A stretch of 64,000 nt of DNA, from NCBI GenBank assembly GCA_031002005.1, contig CM061919.1:11789687-11853686 (forward strand). Direction: 5' to 3'. Each line of letters starts with the position of its first letter. The stretch's first letter is position 1. Shown piece by piece: positions 1-11,423 of this stretch. Below the pieces are notes generated by a model. It searched no databases, was not told where the DNA came from, and saw only the letters and a list, made by a program, of their open reading frames with translations. A program made the position numbers and the translations under genes. This DNA is from Vandiemenella viatica. Lineage: Eukaryota; Arthropoda; Insecta; Orthoptera; Morabidae.

Positions 1-111
1 ATGTTAGAATTATAATGAGTGTCCGTGGCAAAGTTTTTTCTTGCTAAGGGCTTCACGGCGCGTCGATGTCGAGGTCGTCAGACTTGCGAGGGAACTGAGG
101 AATTAATCATT

Positions 112-250
112 GGTTCGCTGAAGGAAACATCCAGGCAATCACTTAGAACGTTCCCGGAAACAATGGAAAACTGAAATCAAGATTTCCCCACGGGGGAGCG
201 AACCGCTTCCTCCAGTATTCAAAACCTGTGTGTTACCCATTCACTTACTA
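112..250 (-). repeat. Degenerate tRNA-derived SINE
   Basis: The stretch reads like the reverse strand of an insect tRNA-type SINE: a 'gaaggaaacatccaggcaat' segment, a 'ccggaaacaatggaaaac' segment and a decayed B-box-like region near 205-215 follow in the same order as in the clearer copies at 10 kb, 16.7 kb, 45.4 kb and 56.6 kb. It is strongly diverged and its ends are not defined. Confidence 0.4.
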
Positions 251-1130
251 AAACTGTCCCTTGCAAGAGATTACATAATATCTCGTTTCCTTTCATGAAG
301 CACCGTTTTGTAAGTAGAACTCATTAATATGCATTGGTAGCGTTAATTCAGATTTCATGATATAGCTGCCTATACCTCATCATATAGGAGGAAGATATTG
401 TAGAAGTAACACTCAAAATAAAGTGAGATTTTTTAAATTATTATTATTATTATTTATTTTTTTTGGTAATGTTGTCTTATTCAGTTTTCCATTCAGCTTG
501 ATCATCCATCTTTTCCTTACTTTCCATAATCAATTTTGCCATATGTTAAATCATTCCAGTATTAATAAACACATATTATAATTAATGGGTGTTAAACCTT
601 TCTATGGTGAAAATATAACAACCATAATTCACAATCGCTAGGAAATGATCCCTCAACTGTGCTGAATTTGTAGAATAAACTGTATGATGAAACTGGTAAA
701 CATAGTCATCATACAAAATGGCTTTTTCCAAACTTGAAAGGTCAACCTATTATCATAATAAGATTTGAATAAAAAACAAAAAATGCTCTTATAAAAGATT
801 TTGCATTTTTCAGTAACTTTGCGAAATTTACACTGCGTTTAATCAAGTCTTCTTTCTCCCGACTTTTCGACCAATATCCACCATTTTCCTCAGGGGTCAA
901 GCAACATGCTGCTTCTGCTAGAAACTGGTGTTATGGTCTGCTGTTCTCGTCTTTATAGTAGATATACAATCCAATAAGTACCAACTATAAATTACCCAGA
1001 GATATGGTGCTTACGTTGTAAACTCTTTGGTCAAGGTATTGTTTATTTGCCCAGCATACATTTCACATGGAGGAAGGAAATATATGGAGGAGCAGTGACG
1101 TTAAATCGGTGAAGCAGGCTCTAAACTCTC
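251..1130. other. No recognisable gene
   Basis: AT-rich sequence with a short ATT run near 436-456. No credible reading frame, RNA gene or repeat end is visible. The last part probably holds the upstream region of the THAP exon that follows. Confidence 0.5.
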
Positions 1131-1140
1131 GCGCATGCGC
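1131..1140. promoter_or_regulatory. NRF-1-type promoter palindrome
   Basis: GCGCATGCGC with flanking C and A fits the NRF-1 (Drosophila ewg) consensus. It lies in a local GC-rich island (about 1120-1165) in AT-rich surroundings and about 100 bp upstream of the THAP start codon, which suits a core promoter. No TATA box is evident. Confidence 0.5.
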
Positions 1141-1242
1141 AGTGGCGGCAGCGGCGATATTGCGATCCCAAACAAATGCGATGTTCACATTGTGTTAGAT
1201 GCAGTGATTATTTCATTTTGTAATGTGTATAAGTATTTTATA

Positions 1243-1313
1243 ATGTCATCTTGTGTTGCATACGGTTGCACAAATAGGCCAGACAGGAAAGAACCTGGAA
1301 TATCATTTCATAA
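1243..1313 (+). CDS. THAP zinc-finger protein, first coding exon
   Basis: Translation from the ATG at 1243 begins MSSCVAYGCTNR and continues to ...GISFHK. This is the N-terminus of a THAP domain: the first two zinc-binding cysteines in C-x4-C spacing, then the basic stretch and the conserved S-F-H-x-F/L-P region. The exon stops two bases into the K/F boundary at a good splice donor (GTAAGT, 1314-1319), where many THAP genes split. The ATG at 1243 is preferred over the in-frame one at 1135 because a THAP domain normally starts at the protein N-terminus and the earlier one would add unrelated residues. The remaining C and H ligands must be in later exons, which I could not find. THAP proteins are DNA-binding regulators or P-element-type transposases; the promoter context favours a host gene, but a P-element relic is possible. 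Confidence 0.6.
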
Positions 1314-1930
1314 GTAAGTTGAATTCTAATTATCGTTGTTGAAGTGGGCGGTAGAAGTTGCAAACTTTGGAGCATGTCTATAAATATTTAGTTATAGCTC
1401 TCAATGGGATTACTTTGTTCTCAAATTTTTGTTGGTGTAGTGTAGAAAATCAGCATACCTTGCTATTTTGCACATAATAGAGTAGCATTACTTTTTAACG
1501 AGTGTTGAAAATGAGATTTAACGGGGTGTGTTTTACATCGCGATTCAGTGAATTTAGTATTGCGCTTTCTTTCGTCACGTTGCAGTTTATACTGTATGAT
1601 GAAATTAAATGTGTTAAATTATGCTATGCAATCTAGGAATCTTGATGAAGCAAACGATGTTGTTACTGCAAATACAGTTTGCGATTGAAATACGCGTGTG
1701 TGGATATGTCTACATATTTTGATTCTGTAGCGGCAATTTAATGGAGATTGTGGTTAGGTCTAAATGCAGTCTGTACCAGAATGGTTTTGTTGTTCCATGA
1801 GGGACAAAGACTTTATCTATTACTGTTAATAATTTCATGAGAACCAAGTTAGAGACAAAACGTATATCGCGATGGAAACTACTTCCAGACATTTCCAATT
1901 AAGCTTACGATGTATGTTAACAAGATAACT
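1314..1930. other. Likely intron of the THAP gene
   Basis: Follows directly on the THAP donor site. AT-rich, with no reading frame or repeat that I recognise. Confidence 0.4.
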
Positions 1931-3500
1931 ATTTTTATTCTGATCTACGCCGCATTTCAACCTAACCACAAGTGGTAGTAAAAAAACTGAAATATCCATT
2001 CTGCATGTAATTCATTGTAGCTTTGGCAGAATTAATTTTTGATCCAGGCCGCATACCAATCCAATTCCAGTATATCCCGAAAACTAAGCAAGATATCGAA
2101 AAATTTTATTCTTTATTTTCGATTTGTCTCGTCGTGTTACATAAGAATTGATCATTAAATTTGACTTATGCGAAATTTTTCTTCTCCATTTCAACTCAAG
2201 ACACCTCACTTTTGATAATCTCGAGAACTAGGTGAGATATCGAAAATGTTGATTCTATATTTTTCATTTGTCTCGTCTTTTTAAATAAGAATCCATCATC
2301 AAATTTGAATTTTACCAATTTTTTTCTTCTGAATTTCAACCAAAACCATTTCACATTTGAGACAGAATATCTCGAAAACTAAGCAGGATATCAAAAAATT
2401 TTATTCTTTATTTTTTATTTGTCTCATCGAGTTACTTAATAATCCATCACCAGATTGCGGCGTCACGTTCATCCTAGAGTCCCATTGAGGTTTTTGTACA
2501 TATTCCCCGTGTCTGTATGAAAGCGGCCATGCCGCCCCCCCCCTCCCTCCGGTAATGCCCCCCCCCCACTCCTCCTCCGCCCTGCTTCACTTCAATGCGT
2601 GGTGAAGGTCTCTTGCGACGTCTCCATTATTTCCTTCCTCCATGACATTTCTATGCTTAGCTTAGAGTGTTAGACCATAGTGCCATTTTTATTAAAGTTG
2701 TTTGACTGTTCGAATATCTTGATAGACTACCTTACTTTGGCGTTTTTGTAACCCTTGGGTCTGGACAAAACATAGACCATCGATCTTTGGCCTTTCTCAG
2801 TTTTTCTTTTATTTTGTATCCACTACTAAATACGGATTCTCCTAATTTTTTCAGCGATACCTTTCATATACGACAGCCTGGTTTTTTGGTTTTCATATGG
2901 ACAGATTTTGTTGGTCATTGTTCTCAGACGTTTTTAATCAAAGCTCATTTTTGTGCCGAGTGATCTACATATACAGGCACACTCTGCAATTCAAGATGTA
3001 ACGAAATATTGGGTGGCAGAGGGTGCTTTGCTTCAAAACTAATCTCTACTCTGTGTATTCCCATCCGGAGTGGTTCGAGGAAAGAAAGAACTCATATAAG
3101 CACTAAAGTGGAAACTTTTTCATTGTGACCCCAAAAAGGATGGTGGACAAAGTATTTCATCTGTTTCGTAAATGAAATGGTCAGGATTCTACGATAACCG
3201 TGGCCCCGCAATTTGATGATGGATTCTTATGTAACTCGACGAGACAAATTGAAAGTAAAAAATAAAAATTTTTGATACCTCGCTTAGTTCTCGACATATC
3301 GTATCTCAAAATTGACGTGGTTAGGTTGAAATGCCGCCTGGACCATAACCAAATTTGATGATGAATTCGTATGTAACTTCACGAGACAAATCGAAAATAA
3401 AGAATATAATACTTTTTTTGATATCTTAGTTGTCGAGATATTGCATCTCAAAAGTGATGAGGTTAGGGTAAGATCCAGCCTGGACCAGAAAAAAAATCCA
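1930..3500. repeat. Foldback-like repeat with internal subrepeats
   Basis: Three diverged ~145-bp subunits, each containing a 'tttgtctcgtcg...ttacataagaat' core (near 2127, 2269 and 2421), are followed by about 750 bp of other sequence and then by two subunits in opposite orientation (3210-3490, 'ttatgtaactcgacgagaca'). Each subunit also carries 'ggttaggttgaaat...gcctggacca' or its complement. The whole therefore forms a long inverted repeat built from short tandem units. The same units, again in both orientations, recur at 47960-48800. Coding potential is absent. The central part has C-rich runs at 2527-2573. Foldback transposons have such ends, but I cannot assign a superfamily. Confidence 0.6.
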
Positions 3501-3552
3501 CTATATCTACATGGTGGAAATGCACAATAGGTGTTTTATTTTCTTCCTAGTG

Positions 3553-3760
3553 TGTTTTTTTTTTTAATGGCATTTGGCAACGGAGGCCATACAGCCAGCT
3601 CAATGTAATTATAATTGCTTTCAGTGTATGGACGCCACAGGACGGACAGGACATTCACACAGACACACAACACTTAACATCCATGCCCGCGGCCGGATTC
3701 GAACCGGCGGCCTTCGGCACGCGGAGCTAACACTCTAGCCCCTACGCTACCGAGGCCGGC
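3553..3760 (-). mobile_element. tRNA-derived SINE, second family
   Basis: On the minus strand the element starts at 3760 with a tRNA-like head holding an A-box-like 'gtagcgtagggg' and a perfect B box 'ggttcgaatcc'. A unique body follows, and a poly-A tail lies at its end (T run at 3554-3564 on the plus strand). This head and body differ from the more common SINE family of the window. It sits close to the downstream end of the hAT fragment. Confidence 0.75.
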
Positions 3761-3909
3761 AGTGGTTGTTGTTAGGTTGATATACATCAGCAGCCGGGCC
3801 AAATTTTAGAACTACCACTCTCTACCGGGCAGCATGAATTACTTTCTTGGAAAAAAATACTTTAATATTTTTAGGAATAATAAAAACACTTAAAATGAAA
3901 TATAGATAT

Positions 3910-4362
3910 TTAATGAAGAATTAAATATACAATTATCTTAATGCGACTTTCTTTTGCAGAACTAAGGGCATCAATGTTAATGCCGAGAGAAGTTGTGGCT
4001 ACACGCATAAAGTTCTCCAACTTAACATCGGTGATTTGTGTTCTGTGTTGTGACTTGATACTGTTCATCCGGCTGAAAAGCTGTTTACACACATAAGTGT
4101 TTCCAAATAGCGAAAGCATGGTTGTAAAATGCAGTATATTTCTCCTTGTCCAGATATTTTCTGTAGAATTCTTCCAACCCATTCTGGTGGAATTTCTCCT
4201 GTGCGTCACACTGCAATTCACAATATTCCATTTGCAAATTTCCTGACAATGAATTTATATCAACGGAGAATGGCGTTGAAAATGCAGATAAAAGAATATG
4301 ATGTTTTTTGAAATCTTGAAATCGGTCTTCAAACTCAAGGTTGTAACTCAAGGTTATCACAC
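3910..4362 (-). pseudogene. hAT transposase, C-terminal part (interrupted)
   Basis: Two overlapping minus-strand frames give first NLQMEYCELQCDAQEKF and then, after a frameshift near 4085-4120, FGNTYVCKQLFSRMNSIKS followed by a TD-x3-LENFMRV segment. These are the end of the RNase H-like fold and the hAT dimerisation region of the GTF2IRD2/ZBED-like hAT branch. The matching N-terminal and middle part of the same protein lies at 8185-9345 in the same orientation. Missing residues between the two pieces appear few, so this is one element opened by a later insertion (4343-8184). The frameshift and the split make it inactive. Confidence 0.75.
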
Positions 4363-5375
4363 CACGCTACAATTTGGATTTTTTAAAGTTGTTTTTAATT
4401 TTAATTTTTTTATTCAATTTAAAAATTAAATTGATTTCGGGCAGCCCAAATTGTATATTTTTAAATGAATATGCAAGGGTATTTTATTTGAGAGGACTCA
4501 GCAAAAAAATGTGCGAGCGTAAGATTTCTGTTTAAGCGAGGGGTCGCACACCTCGAACAAGGGACGGAAGGAGTACCGTTAGCTCACAGTGGATGGACAA
4601 TGGATCGCCCCACTGTCACCAGTCAAGGCCAGCTGGTCGTCCCTCGGCTTGCACAGCGCAGCTGTGAAGGTCAGCTCTCCCCCGCCCCACCAAAGATGGA
4701 CGCGCAGAGATCGCTGGCAAAATGCAGCGAATTTGAATGTGCGACGATACCACGTGATTTCCAACCTGTCAATAAAAATCATCGACAGGGGTCTTCATAA
4801 GTAAAATCATGGTTTATCTTTTCTGCCTGGCATGTTCCTTGGCGGAGAGGAGAGGCCATCTTTTCCGAAGAGGTAGGAGACTACTTCTGGCTGGGCTGCA
4901 GGCCAAGACGGTTGGGCTTGGTGCAGTACAGTGACCCACCTATGGTCACAGGCCGGTTATCTTCTATCGCACTGGGACTGATTGTGCGACTAACACCAGT
5001 GCTGCTGCCTATGAAAGGGTAATGTGTTAACGCCAGGTCTTGAATTATTGTGTTCTTATGAGACTGCGAATGACCCGTAAACGACTTGAGAAAGAAACTT
5101 GTGCTCTTTAAGCAAATCTGACCCTGAGCTGGTTATATGGCAAAAGCGCTCAGTGGCAAAAGCGCTCTACCGCAGGTAGGCCAGGGTAGGTATAACCACC
5201 CACCCTCGCCTTCCTGCAGTAGAGAATTCCAAGAAAAATTCTTCCCTGAATATCTAGCACAGCTCATCTGTTTAGGCTCTTATTACTTTCGTGTCATTCG
5301 TACAGTGAAGTTTTTTGGCAGCAGTGCCACTTGTGCTGTGTAGTTCAACTGTGAAAGTATTTCTAGTTTGTCGTC

Positions 5376-6690
5376 ATGGAAGTGTTAACAACTAATAAGG
5401 GTAAACCTGCCGTTTATTATGAAGGTTATTCATATCGGAAATACAAAAGTAAAGAAGATGGACTAACGGTATGGCGGTGTCAGAAGGAAAGGACGAAAAG
5501 TTGTCGTCGAACGCTCTAAACGAAAAATTGGGAAGTTTTATGTGCAACTGAACATTCATGCGAAGCAGCGGACACAGTTCGCTTGGAAGTTGCTAAAAGA
5601 ATGAATCATGCGAAGAAGAGGGCCCGCGAAGAAGAGGGCCCGCGAAGAAGACACGCCCGTTTCTAAAATTTACACAGAAGGACTGGGAGACTTAAGCAGT
5701 AAAGGCTACGAATATGTAGCCAAATTGCCTCACCAGGTGACTGTCATGAGAACCTTATTTCGACAGAGAAGCAAAGCTTGTGGGAACGGAAAGAAACCGA
5801 AGAGCCGAGACGAAATAGTCTTAGATAATGATATGCTTCAGATGAAAGATGTTTCAAGTTTCCTTTTGACAGATGACAGCTCAGGAGAGTGAATGATAAT
5901 TCTTTGTGGACAGAAGGGAAGAGAATGTCTGAAGAGACAGCAAGATTTCTTCATGGATGGTACATTTAAAAGTTGTAGTAAACAATTTTCTCAAATTTAT
6001 AGTATCCACGCTGATTACGGAAGAAACTAATGTGCATCCAGTAGCGTTTGCCTGTTGCCAAACAAAAAGAAAGCAACGTATTTTCGTTTATTTCGCCATA
6101 TTTTACATATAGTTCCAGAATAGAATTCAAGAAAAAATAACATTGGTTTTGAGGGAAGTGCAATATCCGCACTTGGAGAAGTTTTCCCAACCGTTGAAAT
6201 TAATGGTTGTTACTTCCACATGAAGAAATGTCTGTGGAGGAAATTGCAGGAAATTGGATTGACCCGTGAGTATCGGGAAAATGAAGAAATTTGACTGCAT
6301 GTTAGGATGTGTGCTGCGCTAGCATTCCTCAAAACTGAAGACATCTTAGACGGCTGGCCCGAGATATATTCGGAGGCTCCAGAAAATCCGACATTGTCTC
6401 AGTTTTTTGATTATTTCGTCGAACAATGGTTGGAGAATGAAGAAATTCCTCCTAAACTGTGGACTTGTTACGGTAGGCGACACCGCACTACGAACGTTGT
6501 GGTTGGTTGGAACAACAAAATCAACAATCTTCTCAGGCTACCAAATCCCATGATCAAAGAAGTGATAATGTGTTTAAAGAGTGAAGCTGAAAATTCCGCT
6601 TGTATGTACATGAGAACGGAGATCAATCTTGCTGGGAAAAAGAGGAAAAGCTCCTATATTAAATTAGATGAATGTTTGGAAAAACTCTAA
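5376..6690 (+). pseudogene. FLYWCH zinc finger plus MULE-type transposase
   Basis: From the ATG at 5376 the translation contains GKPAVYYEGYSYRKYKSK and then WRCQKERTKSC, the core of a FLYWCH zinc finger, but the frame ends at a stop near 5517. Two further open stretches (5608-5892 and 6307-6690) continue the protein. Between them, out of frame, lie pieces such as FMDGTFK and INGCYFHMKKC, which match the metal-binding start and later part of a MULE (Mutator-like) transposase domain. The order FLYWCH then MULE is standard in arthropod proteins of this kind, which are transposases or domesticated relatives. At least three frameshifts or stops make it a pseudogene. A short 'cgaagaagagggcc' tandem duplication at 5620-5650 is visible in the linker. 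Confidence 0.7.
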
Positions 6691-8184
6691 AAAAGTATGA
6701 GGAAAACGGTGATATTAGGTCTTGTTTGAAAGCGATATTATACTTACAAAAGCTGGGCTAGACCTGCTTTCTTAACACACAAAAAATGAAAATAATGTAA
6801 ATAAAGAGACAGTGAAAATATGTAAATAAATAAATACTGAGGAAGCTTAATTCAAGCTGATTTTAAACACGCCTTAAACGATTGTGTGCTACGTGCATTT
6901 CAGTCACTAAGCCAGTCCAAAGCCTGGAAAAAGTATGATGGAAATCAGTTATTAAAATGAGTTATTAAGTATTAGAAATTTACTGAATTACTACTGGAAA
7001 ATGTATGACTTCATGAACTCTTTAAGCTAGACGCATTCTAGCGATTTTCTGTAGCTGTGATAGAAAAATAGGTGGCAACACATGATGTCAGATTGCATTA
7101 TCGAGATATGAATCGTCTGTGTGTAGTTAGGTTCAAAAAATATACTTAAAAATAACTATACTGGGCATATCTTCTTACTGGTCAAAAGTTATTGAACGAA
7201 AATTTCAAGATGTTCCAGATAATAAAATTTCATTTATTTTAGCAAATTGTTTTGTTATAAATTTATGTTGTTCAATATAAAAATTAACATAGAACATAGA
7301 TAATAAATAAATATTACCAGCTACTGATTAGCTGTTAGCTATTTAACAACACATTAGTATGTTTCATTTCGAATGTTAACTACTAAACGGTGATGGGTCG
7401 ATATTTTTGAATACTCGGAACTAAAAATAGTAAAGAAATACAATTTATTCCGTATTTACATGGCAGATTGGCAATTTTTCAATCTCTCAAATCAGTTTTC
7501 GATATTTCTCGATATTTGTGTCGCTTGAAAAATTGGTCTTTAATCGCCCGCCAATAAATCCCAAGTGCTCACGTAGCCTTAGAGGCCATCAGGGCTTCAC
7601 TGTGCGTTTCTTCTGGCGACACCGTCTTTCCAGGAAGGTAACGGATTATATAGACCATCCTTCCAGGAAGGCGACCCTTGAGCGCTTATGTCACCTGAGC
7701 GCTTACAGTCGGTCACCCCCTGAGCTAGCTGGAATTTTATTGAACATTGTGGAAGCCTTGCAAATCGCAAGTTCCATGTATTTCTTTTATTTAACGGCGC
7801 CCGAGATGCATGTTCATTTTCATGTATTCATGTTTTAATTGCTGGCTGTTCTTATTGTTGCATATTGTGAATATTTGTTATCGTTCAATAACTTTAACTT
7901 TGTCAGACGATTTCCGATTAAAGTAAATTCATACAATTGTTTGCTTGAGTAAAATCGGCCAATTTGTAACGTCTAGGCTTGCTTGATATCCTAGTGATTA
8001 TTGTATTAATGGTAGACTTAAATATGCCTAGCGGTGCAGAAGCCAATTGAATATAATAAATTATCAATGTCAGTTTCATAGTAATCTGGCAAGGTTAAGA
8101 CTCTTGCCAACCCAATAATTGATTATTATAAATAATTAAAATTTATAAATCCCCCCCCCCCCTCCTCCTAAAGCACTCTCACTA
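6691..8184. other. Non-coding part of the insertion
   Basis: Mostly AT-rich. A moderately GC-rich patch at 7540-7740 contains 'ccaggaaggt'/'ccaggaaggc' and 'gagcgctta' short repeats but no convincing gene. A homopolymer C run lies at 8152-8164, just inside the hAT breakpoint. Confidence 0.4.
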
Positions 8185-9345
8185 CAAGGTTCGAGTTTAA
8201 TATCAATGAACTGTACTTAATCGCCAACGCTTGTGTCACGACTGTTTGCAATGATAGCGTGGAAAAATGAGTGAAATTTTTATTTTTTAACTGTTGTTCC
8301 CAAAGCCCAAGTTTCATTTGAAACGCGGTAACATCATCAAACATATTATTACCCAATTGGTCTTTGCCTTGCAGACGAATTTTCAGGTTATTTAAATGGC
8401 TAGTTCCGTCGATTAGAAACGCGAAATCACAAATCCAAGTCACGTCTTCAAACTCTGGGATACTTGCTTGCATAGAATAATTGTATCTCTTCCTTCAAAT
8501 CACTGTTTTTAACATTTTTGCAAGGGACAACCATCTTACTTCAGTATAAAATGTAAGGTCATTAACTCATTATACTCATTATGCTTGAGGAATTCTTGAA
8601 ATTGACGATGATTCAACCCCTTCGATCTAATGAAGTTCACTAATTTGATAACCCCGCTCATGACATGATCCATTTTTTAAGACTTGGCACATAAATTCTC
8701 TTGATCAATAATGCAATGAAAATTTAATAACGAGGTATTATCAAGTTTTCAAGCTTCATTTTCAATCAGTTTTACTAAACCTTCATATTTTCTAACCATT
8801 TCTGGAGCTCCATCCGTCGTCATGCCAGATAAGTTGTGAAGTTTTAAAGAAAAACGATTTAATGTTACTGTCCTTTAGTTGACTCTAACAAATCGTGTGC
8901 GGTTGTAGTGTTCTTAAGTGGATATAGAGCCGCTAATTCTTCTGTTTTGTTTAAATGGATATCAACACCTCTTACGAAAATCGCTACTTGGGCAGTATCT
9001 GTTAGATCTGTGCTTTCATCCAATGCTAGAGAATAATATACGAAATCAGGCGCTCTGCTTTTTAAATTATCTTCAATATGTTTTCCAATGTCTCCCACAC
9101 GTCTGGTAATAGTTTGAAGAGAGAGGCTTATTTTTGAAAATTCCTTTTTCTTCTCTGGATCCATAATTTCAACGATGCTCTCCAAACATTCCTTGACCAT
9201 TTCACCATCTGGATACGGCTTCGATTTCTTGGCTAATATTAAAGCTACTGCATAGCTCGTTAATTGTCCACTTATCCTGAAAACTTCTCAATTCATCTAC
9301 AGCTTTTGGCTTCTTTGATCCAACATTTTTGCTAGTTGATACCAT
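8185..9345 (-). pseudogene. hAT transposase, N-terminal and central part
   Basis: Minus-strand translation begins at the ATG 9343-9345 (MVSTSKNVGSKKPK...FQDKWT), a typical start for the GTF2IRD2/ZBED-like hAT branch. It then jumps, with the zinc-finger region apparently deleted, to AVALILAKKSKPYPDGE and the open stretch 8865-9200 with the conserved ALDESTDLTDTAQVAIFVRG (first acidic catalytic region). A second stretch at 8168-8473 gives DLAFLIDGTSHLNNL-type sequence and the HFSTL motif before the insertion breakpoint. The region between 8500 and 8865 is still recognisable but out of frame. This is a dead element. Confidence 0.75.
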
Positions 9346-9879
9346 TATTTAATTGAACTAGAAAGAGAACTGAATAAAAGGCACGTGCTTGTATTTTGCA
9401 GAAACTACTAAAATCGCAACGCTTAAAAATAATAATAACGGGAACATATTCGGTTAAGATGCTACAACACAAATATCACGTATTTTAAAAAATACTAATA
9501 CTTACATACACACGCCTTGTATAAAACATAAACTAGTTCTTAAAAGTCGATCACAACGCGCCACAAATACAACAGTACAGCAGACAAATGGAATGTACAC
9601 AATGCATTTCGAATCAAATACAACGATCAAAACAAAGAGCGTACTTTCATGTATGAGTGGAAACATAACTGCTAGAAGGTCAATAACCGACGCAAGCGAA
9701 CCCCTTACGCGCTGAAAGTGACGGGAACATAAGCCGTGATAAGGCTCGGTTGTACACCCGCACCGTCCATCCACGCAAGATCAATCGAGCGATGATCTCG
9801 GATGAATATCAGCTTAACTTAGTGTAGATATCACCATTGAAAGTCAAAGCTTAGATATATAATGAATTAATGATCCAGC

Positions 9880-9940
9880 TCTGCGGGCCACAAAATGACC
9901 TACCGCGGGCCACAAACGGGCCGCGGGTTGGCCATTCCTG
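9880..9940 (-). repeat. Terminal region of the hAT element
   Basis: On the minus strand, starting at 9940, the sequence begins caggaatggccaacccgcgg and continues through repeated 'gcccgcgg' blocks ('ggcccgcggtagg', 'ggcccgcagagc'). C/G-rich tandem ends beginning CAG are typical for this hAT branch. It lies about 600 bp upstream of the transposase start, as expected for the element's 5' end. The opposite end near 3780 is not clear because a SINE lies beside it. Confidence 0.55.
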
Positions 9941-10015
9941 TTCTAAGAGCTTACAGACAGAAATGGTCCGATTTTCGCCGCCTACGCTGAAAATACTCTT
10001 ACTAGGATTGCATCG

Positions 10016-10252
10016 TTTTTTGTTTTTTTTTTTAATTGCTTAACAGCGAGGTCTTTAGAAACGAGAAAGGATGGGGGGAAAGGAATGTGAGCGAATTCGG
10101 CCATGGCCTTTTGAAGGAAGCATCCCGGCATTTGCCTGGAGTGATTTGGGAAACCATGGAAAACCCAAATCTGGATACCCGGACAGGGATTCGAACCGCC
10201 GTCCTCCTGAATGCGAGGCCAGAACGCTAACCGTTTACACCACTACCCTCGG
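10016..10252 (-). mobile_element. tRNA-derived SINE, main family
   Basis: Reverse-strand element with head at 10252 ('ggtggtgtaaacggttagcgttctggcc', shown here in pieces: A box 'gtgtaaacggttagcg', B box 'ggttcgaatcc'). The shared body reads 'ccatggtttcccaaatcact' and 'gaagga...ggccatggccgaatt', and ends in a T run at 10017-10033 (the A tail). The same family occurs at 16724, 45439, 47495 (diverged) and 56606. Confidence 0.8.
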
Positions 10253-10394
10253 TGATTGGATCGTAACCCGTTGCTTTCTACATCTACATATATATTCTGC
10301 AATTCACAAAATTGTGGGTGGCAGAGGGTGCTCAGCACCAAAGCTAATCTCTTTGTTGTGCATGCCAATCCCTAATGGTACGAGGGAAAAAAGA

Positions 10395-11100
10395 ATTCAT
10401 ATTCTTGACTCTAAAAATAACGACAGTTTCCTAGAACTGGTCCAAGCTCTTTCAAAATATGATGTAGTGCCGAAAGAGCACATCTCGGATTTGGAATATA
10501 ATAAATATCTGTCGCCAAATACACAAATGAATTCATAAGTATTCTGTCAAACCACGGAAAATCTAAGCTAGTTAACGAAATTAAATCGGTAAAATATTTT
10601 ATTATGTCTGCGATACCATTGATCAAATGTCTGAAGGGAATCGTTTTGTGATATCTGATAACAGAAGAATCAAAGAAGTATTCTTTAGATTTTTTCCCTT
10701 AAAGGGAAAGAAAGTCATTGATCTAAGGAATAAAATTTATAAGAATATTATAGTGATGGCTTAGATTATGTGTTGTGTTTTTATCAAGGTTATGAAAATG
10801 CAGCTAATATTAGCGGCGTACGTTGAGTAGAACAAACTATTATTAAAGCAGAAAGACATAAAACCGTATTCGTTAGATGTACTGGTCCTTTAATTAATTT
10901 ATGTCAGCCACATCCATTTTCACAAAATTCATCTTAAGTAACATTTTTCGAAACCACAGTAACTATTTTTACATATTTCTTTCTGCCCTTCAACCGCTTT
11001 CACTAAACAAAACAAATGATTTATTAAAAAATTCTCGGTACGCCTTGGAATTATACTGCAGTAAAGTGCTAACAGGAATTTTTTGTTAGGTTTCAGTTAT
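10395..11100 (+). pseudogene. hAT transposase relic with DUF4371-like region
   Basis: Plus-strand frames, shifted several times, give DSKNNDSFLELVQALSKYD, then YLSPNTQ, then FFRFFPLKGKKVIDL, then a Y-E-N-A-A-N-I-S-G segment and finally FVRCTGPLINLCQ followed by VTFFETTV. These follow in the right order the conserved blocks of zinc-finger-MYM1-like/DUF4371 hAT proteins (the G-Q-G-Y-D-N-G-A-N-M and C-A-A-H-S-L-N-L blocks are decayed here). No frame is intact. It belongs to a different hAT branch from the element at 3.9-9.9 kb. Confidence 0.6.
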
Positions 11101-11382
11101 AACTAAAGCATTATGTGTTCAAAAAGAAAATGTACATACGAGAGGTGCTGCCCTTATCCCTATAGTATGTAGTTTTACTTTTCTTTTTATGTTTTCTTTT
11201 GGAATGTTTTACTAAGGGAAGTAAATTATCAGAATGGATTGCAAAGTAAAGCCTTGAGCCTTGAACAATCAATGATAAAAATAAAGGCACTTCGACTTTG
11301 TATTCGAGAAAAACAGCGTCAGATTATACAAGGGCAATAGGTGTACGAAAAATCACAGGACCACGACATTCCAACAGAAAAA

Positions 11383-11423
<41 letters not shown>

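Larger units (their letters stand above)
4343..8184. mobile_element. 3.8-kb insertion within the hAT element
   Basis: The hAT reading frame breaks at about 4343 and resumes at about 8185. Both breakpoints carry the same 7-mer CAAGGTT (4336-4342, repeated at 4349-4355, and 8185-8191), as expected for a target-site duplication. The inserted DNA contains a FLYWCH/MULE gene on the plus strand and otherwise non-coding sequence. I cannot see matching terminal inverted repeats inside the breakpoints, so the inserted unit may be composite or its ends may have decayed. Confidence 0.5.

Noticed and set aside
4579..5343. Overlapping plus- and minus-strand frames of 66-71 codons and one at 5137
   Set aside because: Frames on both strands with different products in a mildly GC-rich patch; no homology, start context or continuation.
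7518..7838. 106-codon frame
   Set aside because: Contains short internal repeats and no conserved domain; it lies inside a non-coding part of the insertion.
10036..10538. 155-codon frame across the SINE
   Set aside because: It is a chance frame through the SINE body and the adjacent hAT relic; the same frame appears at other SINE copies.
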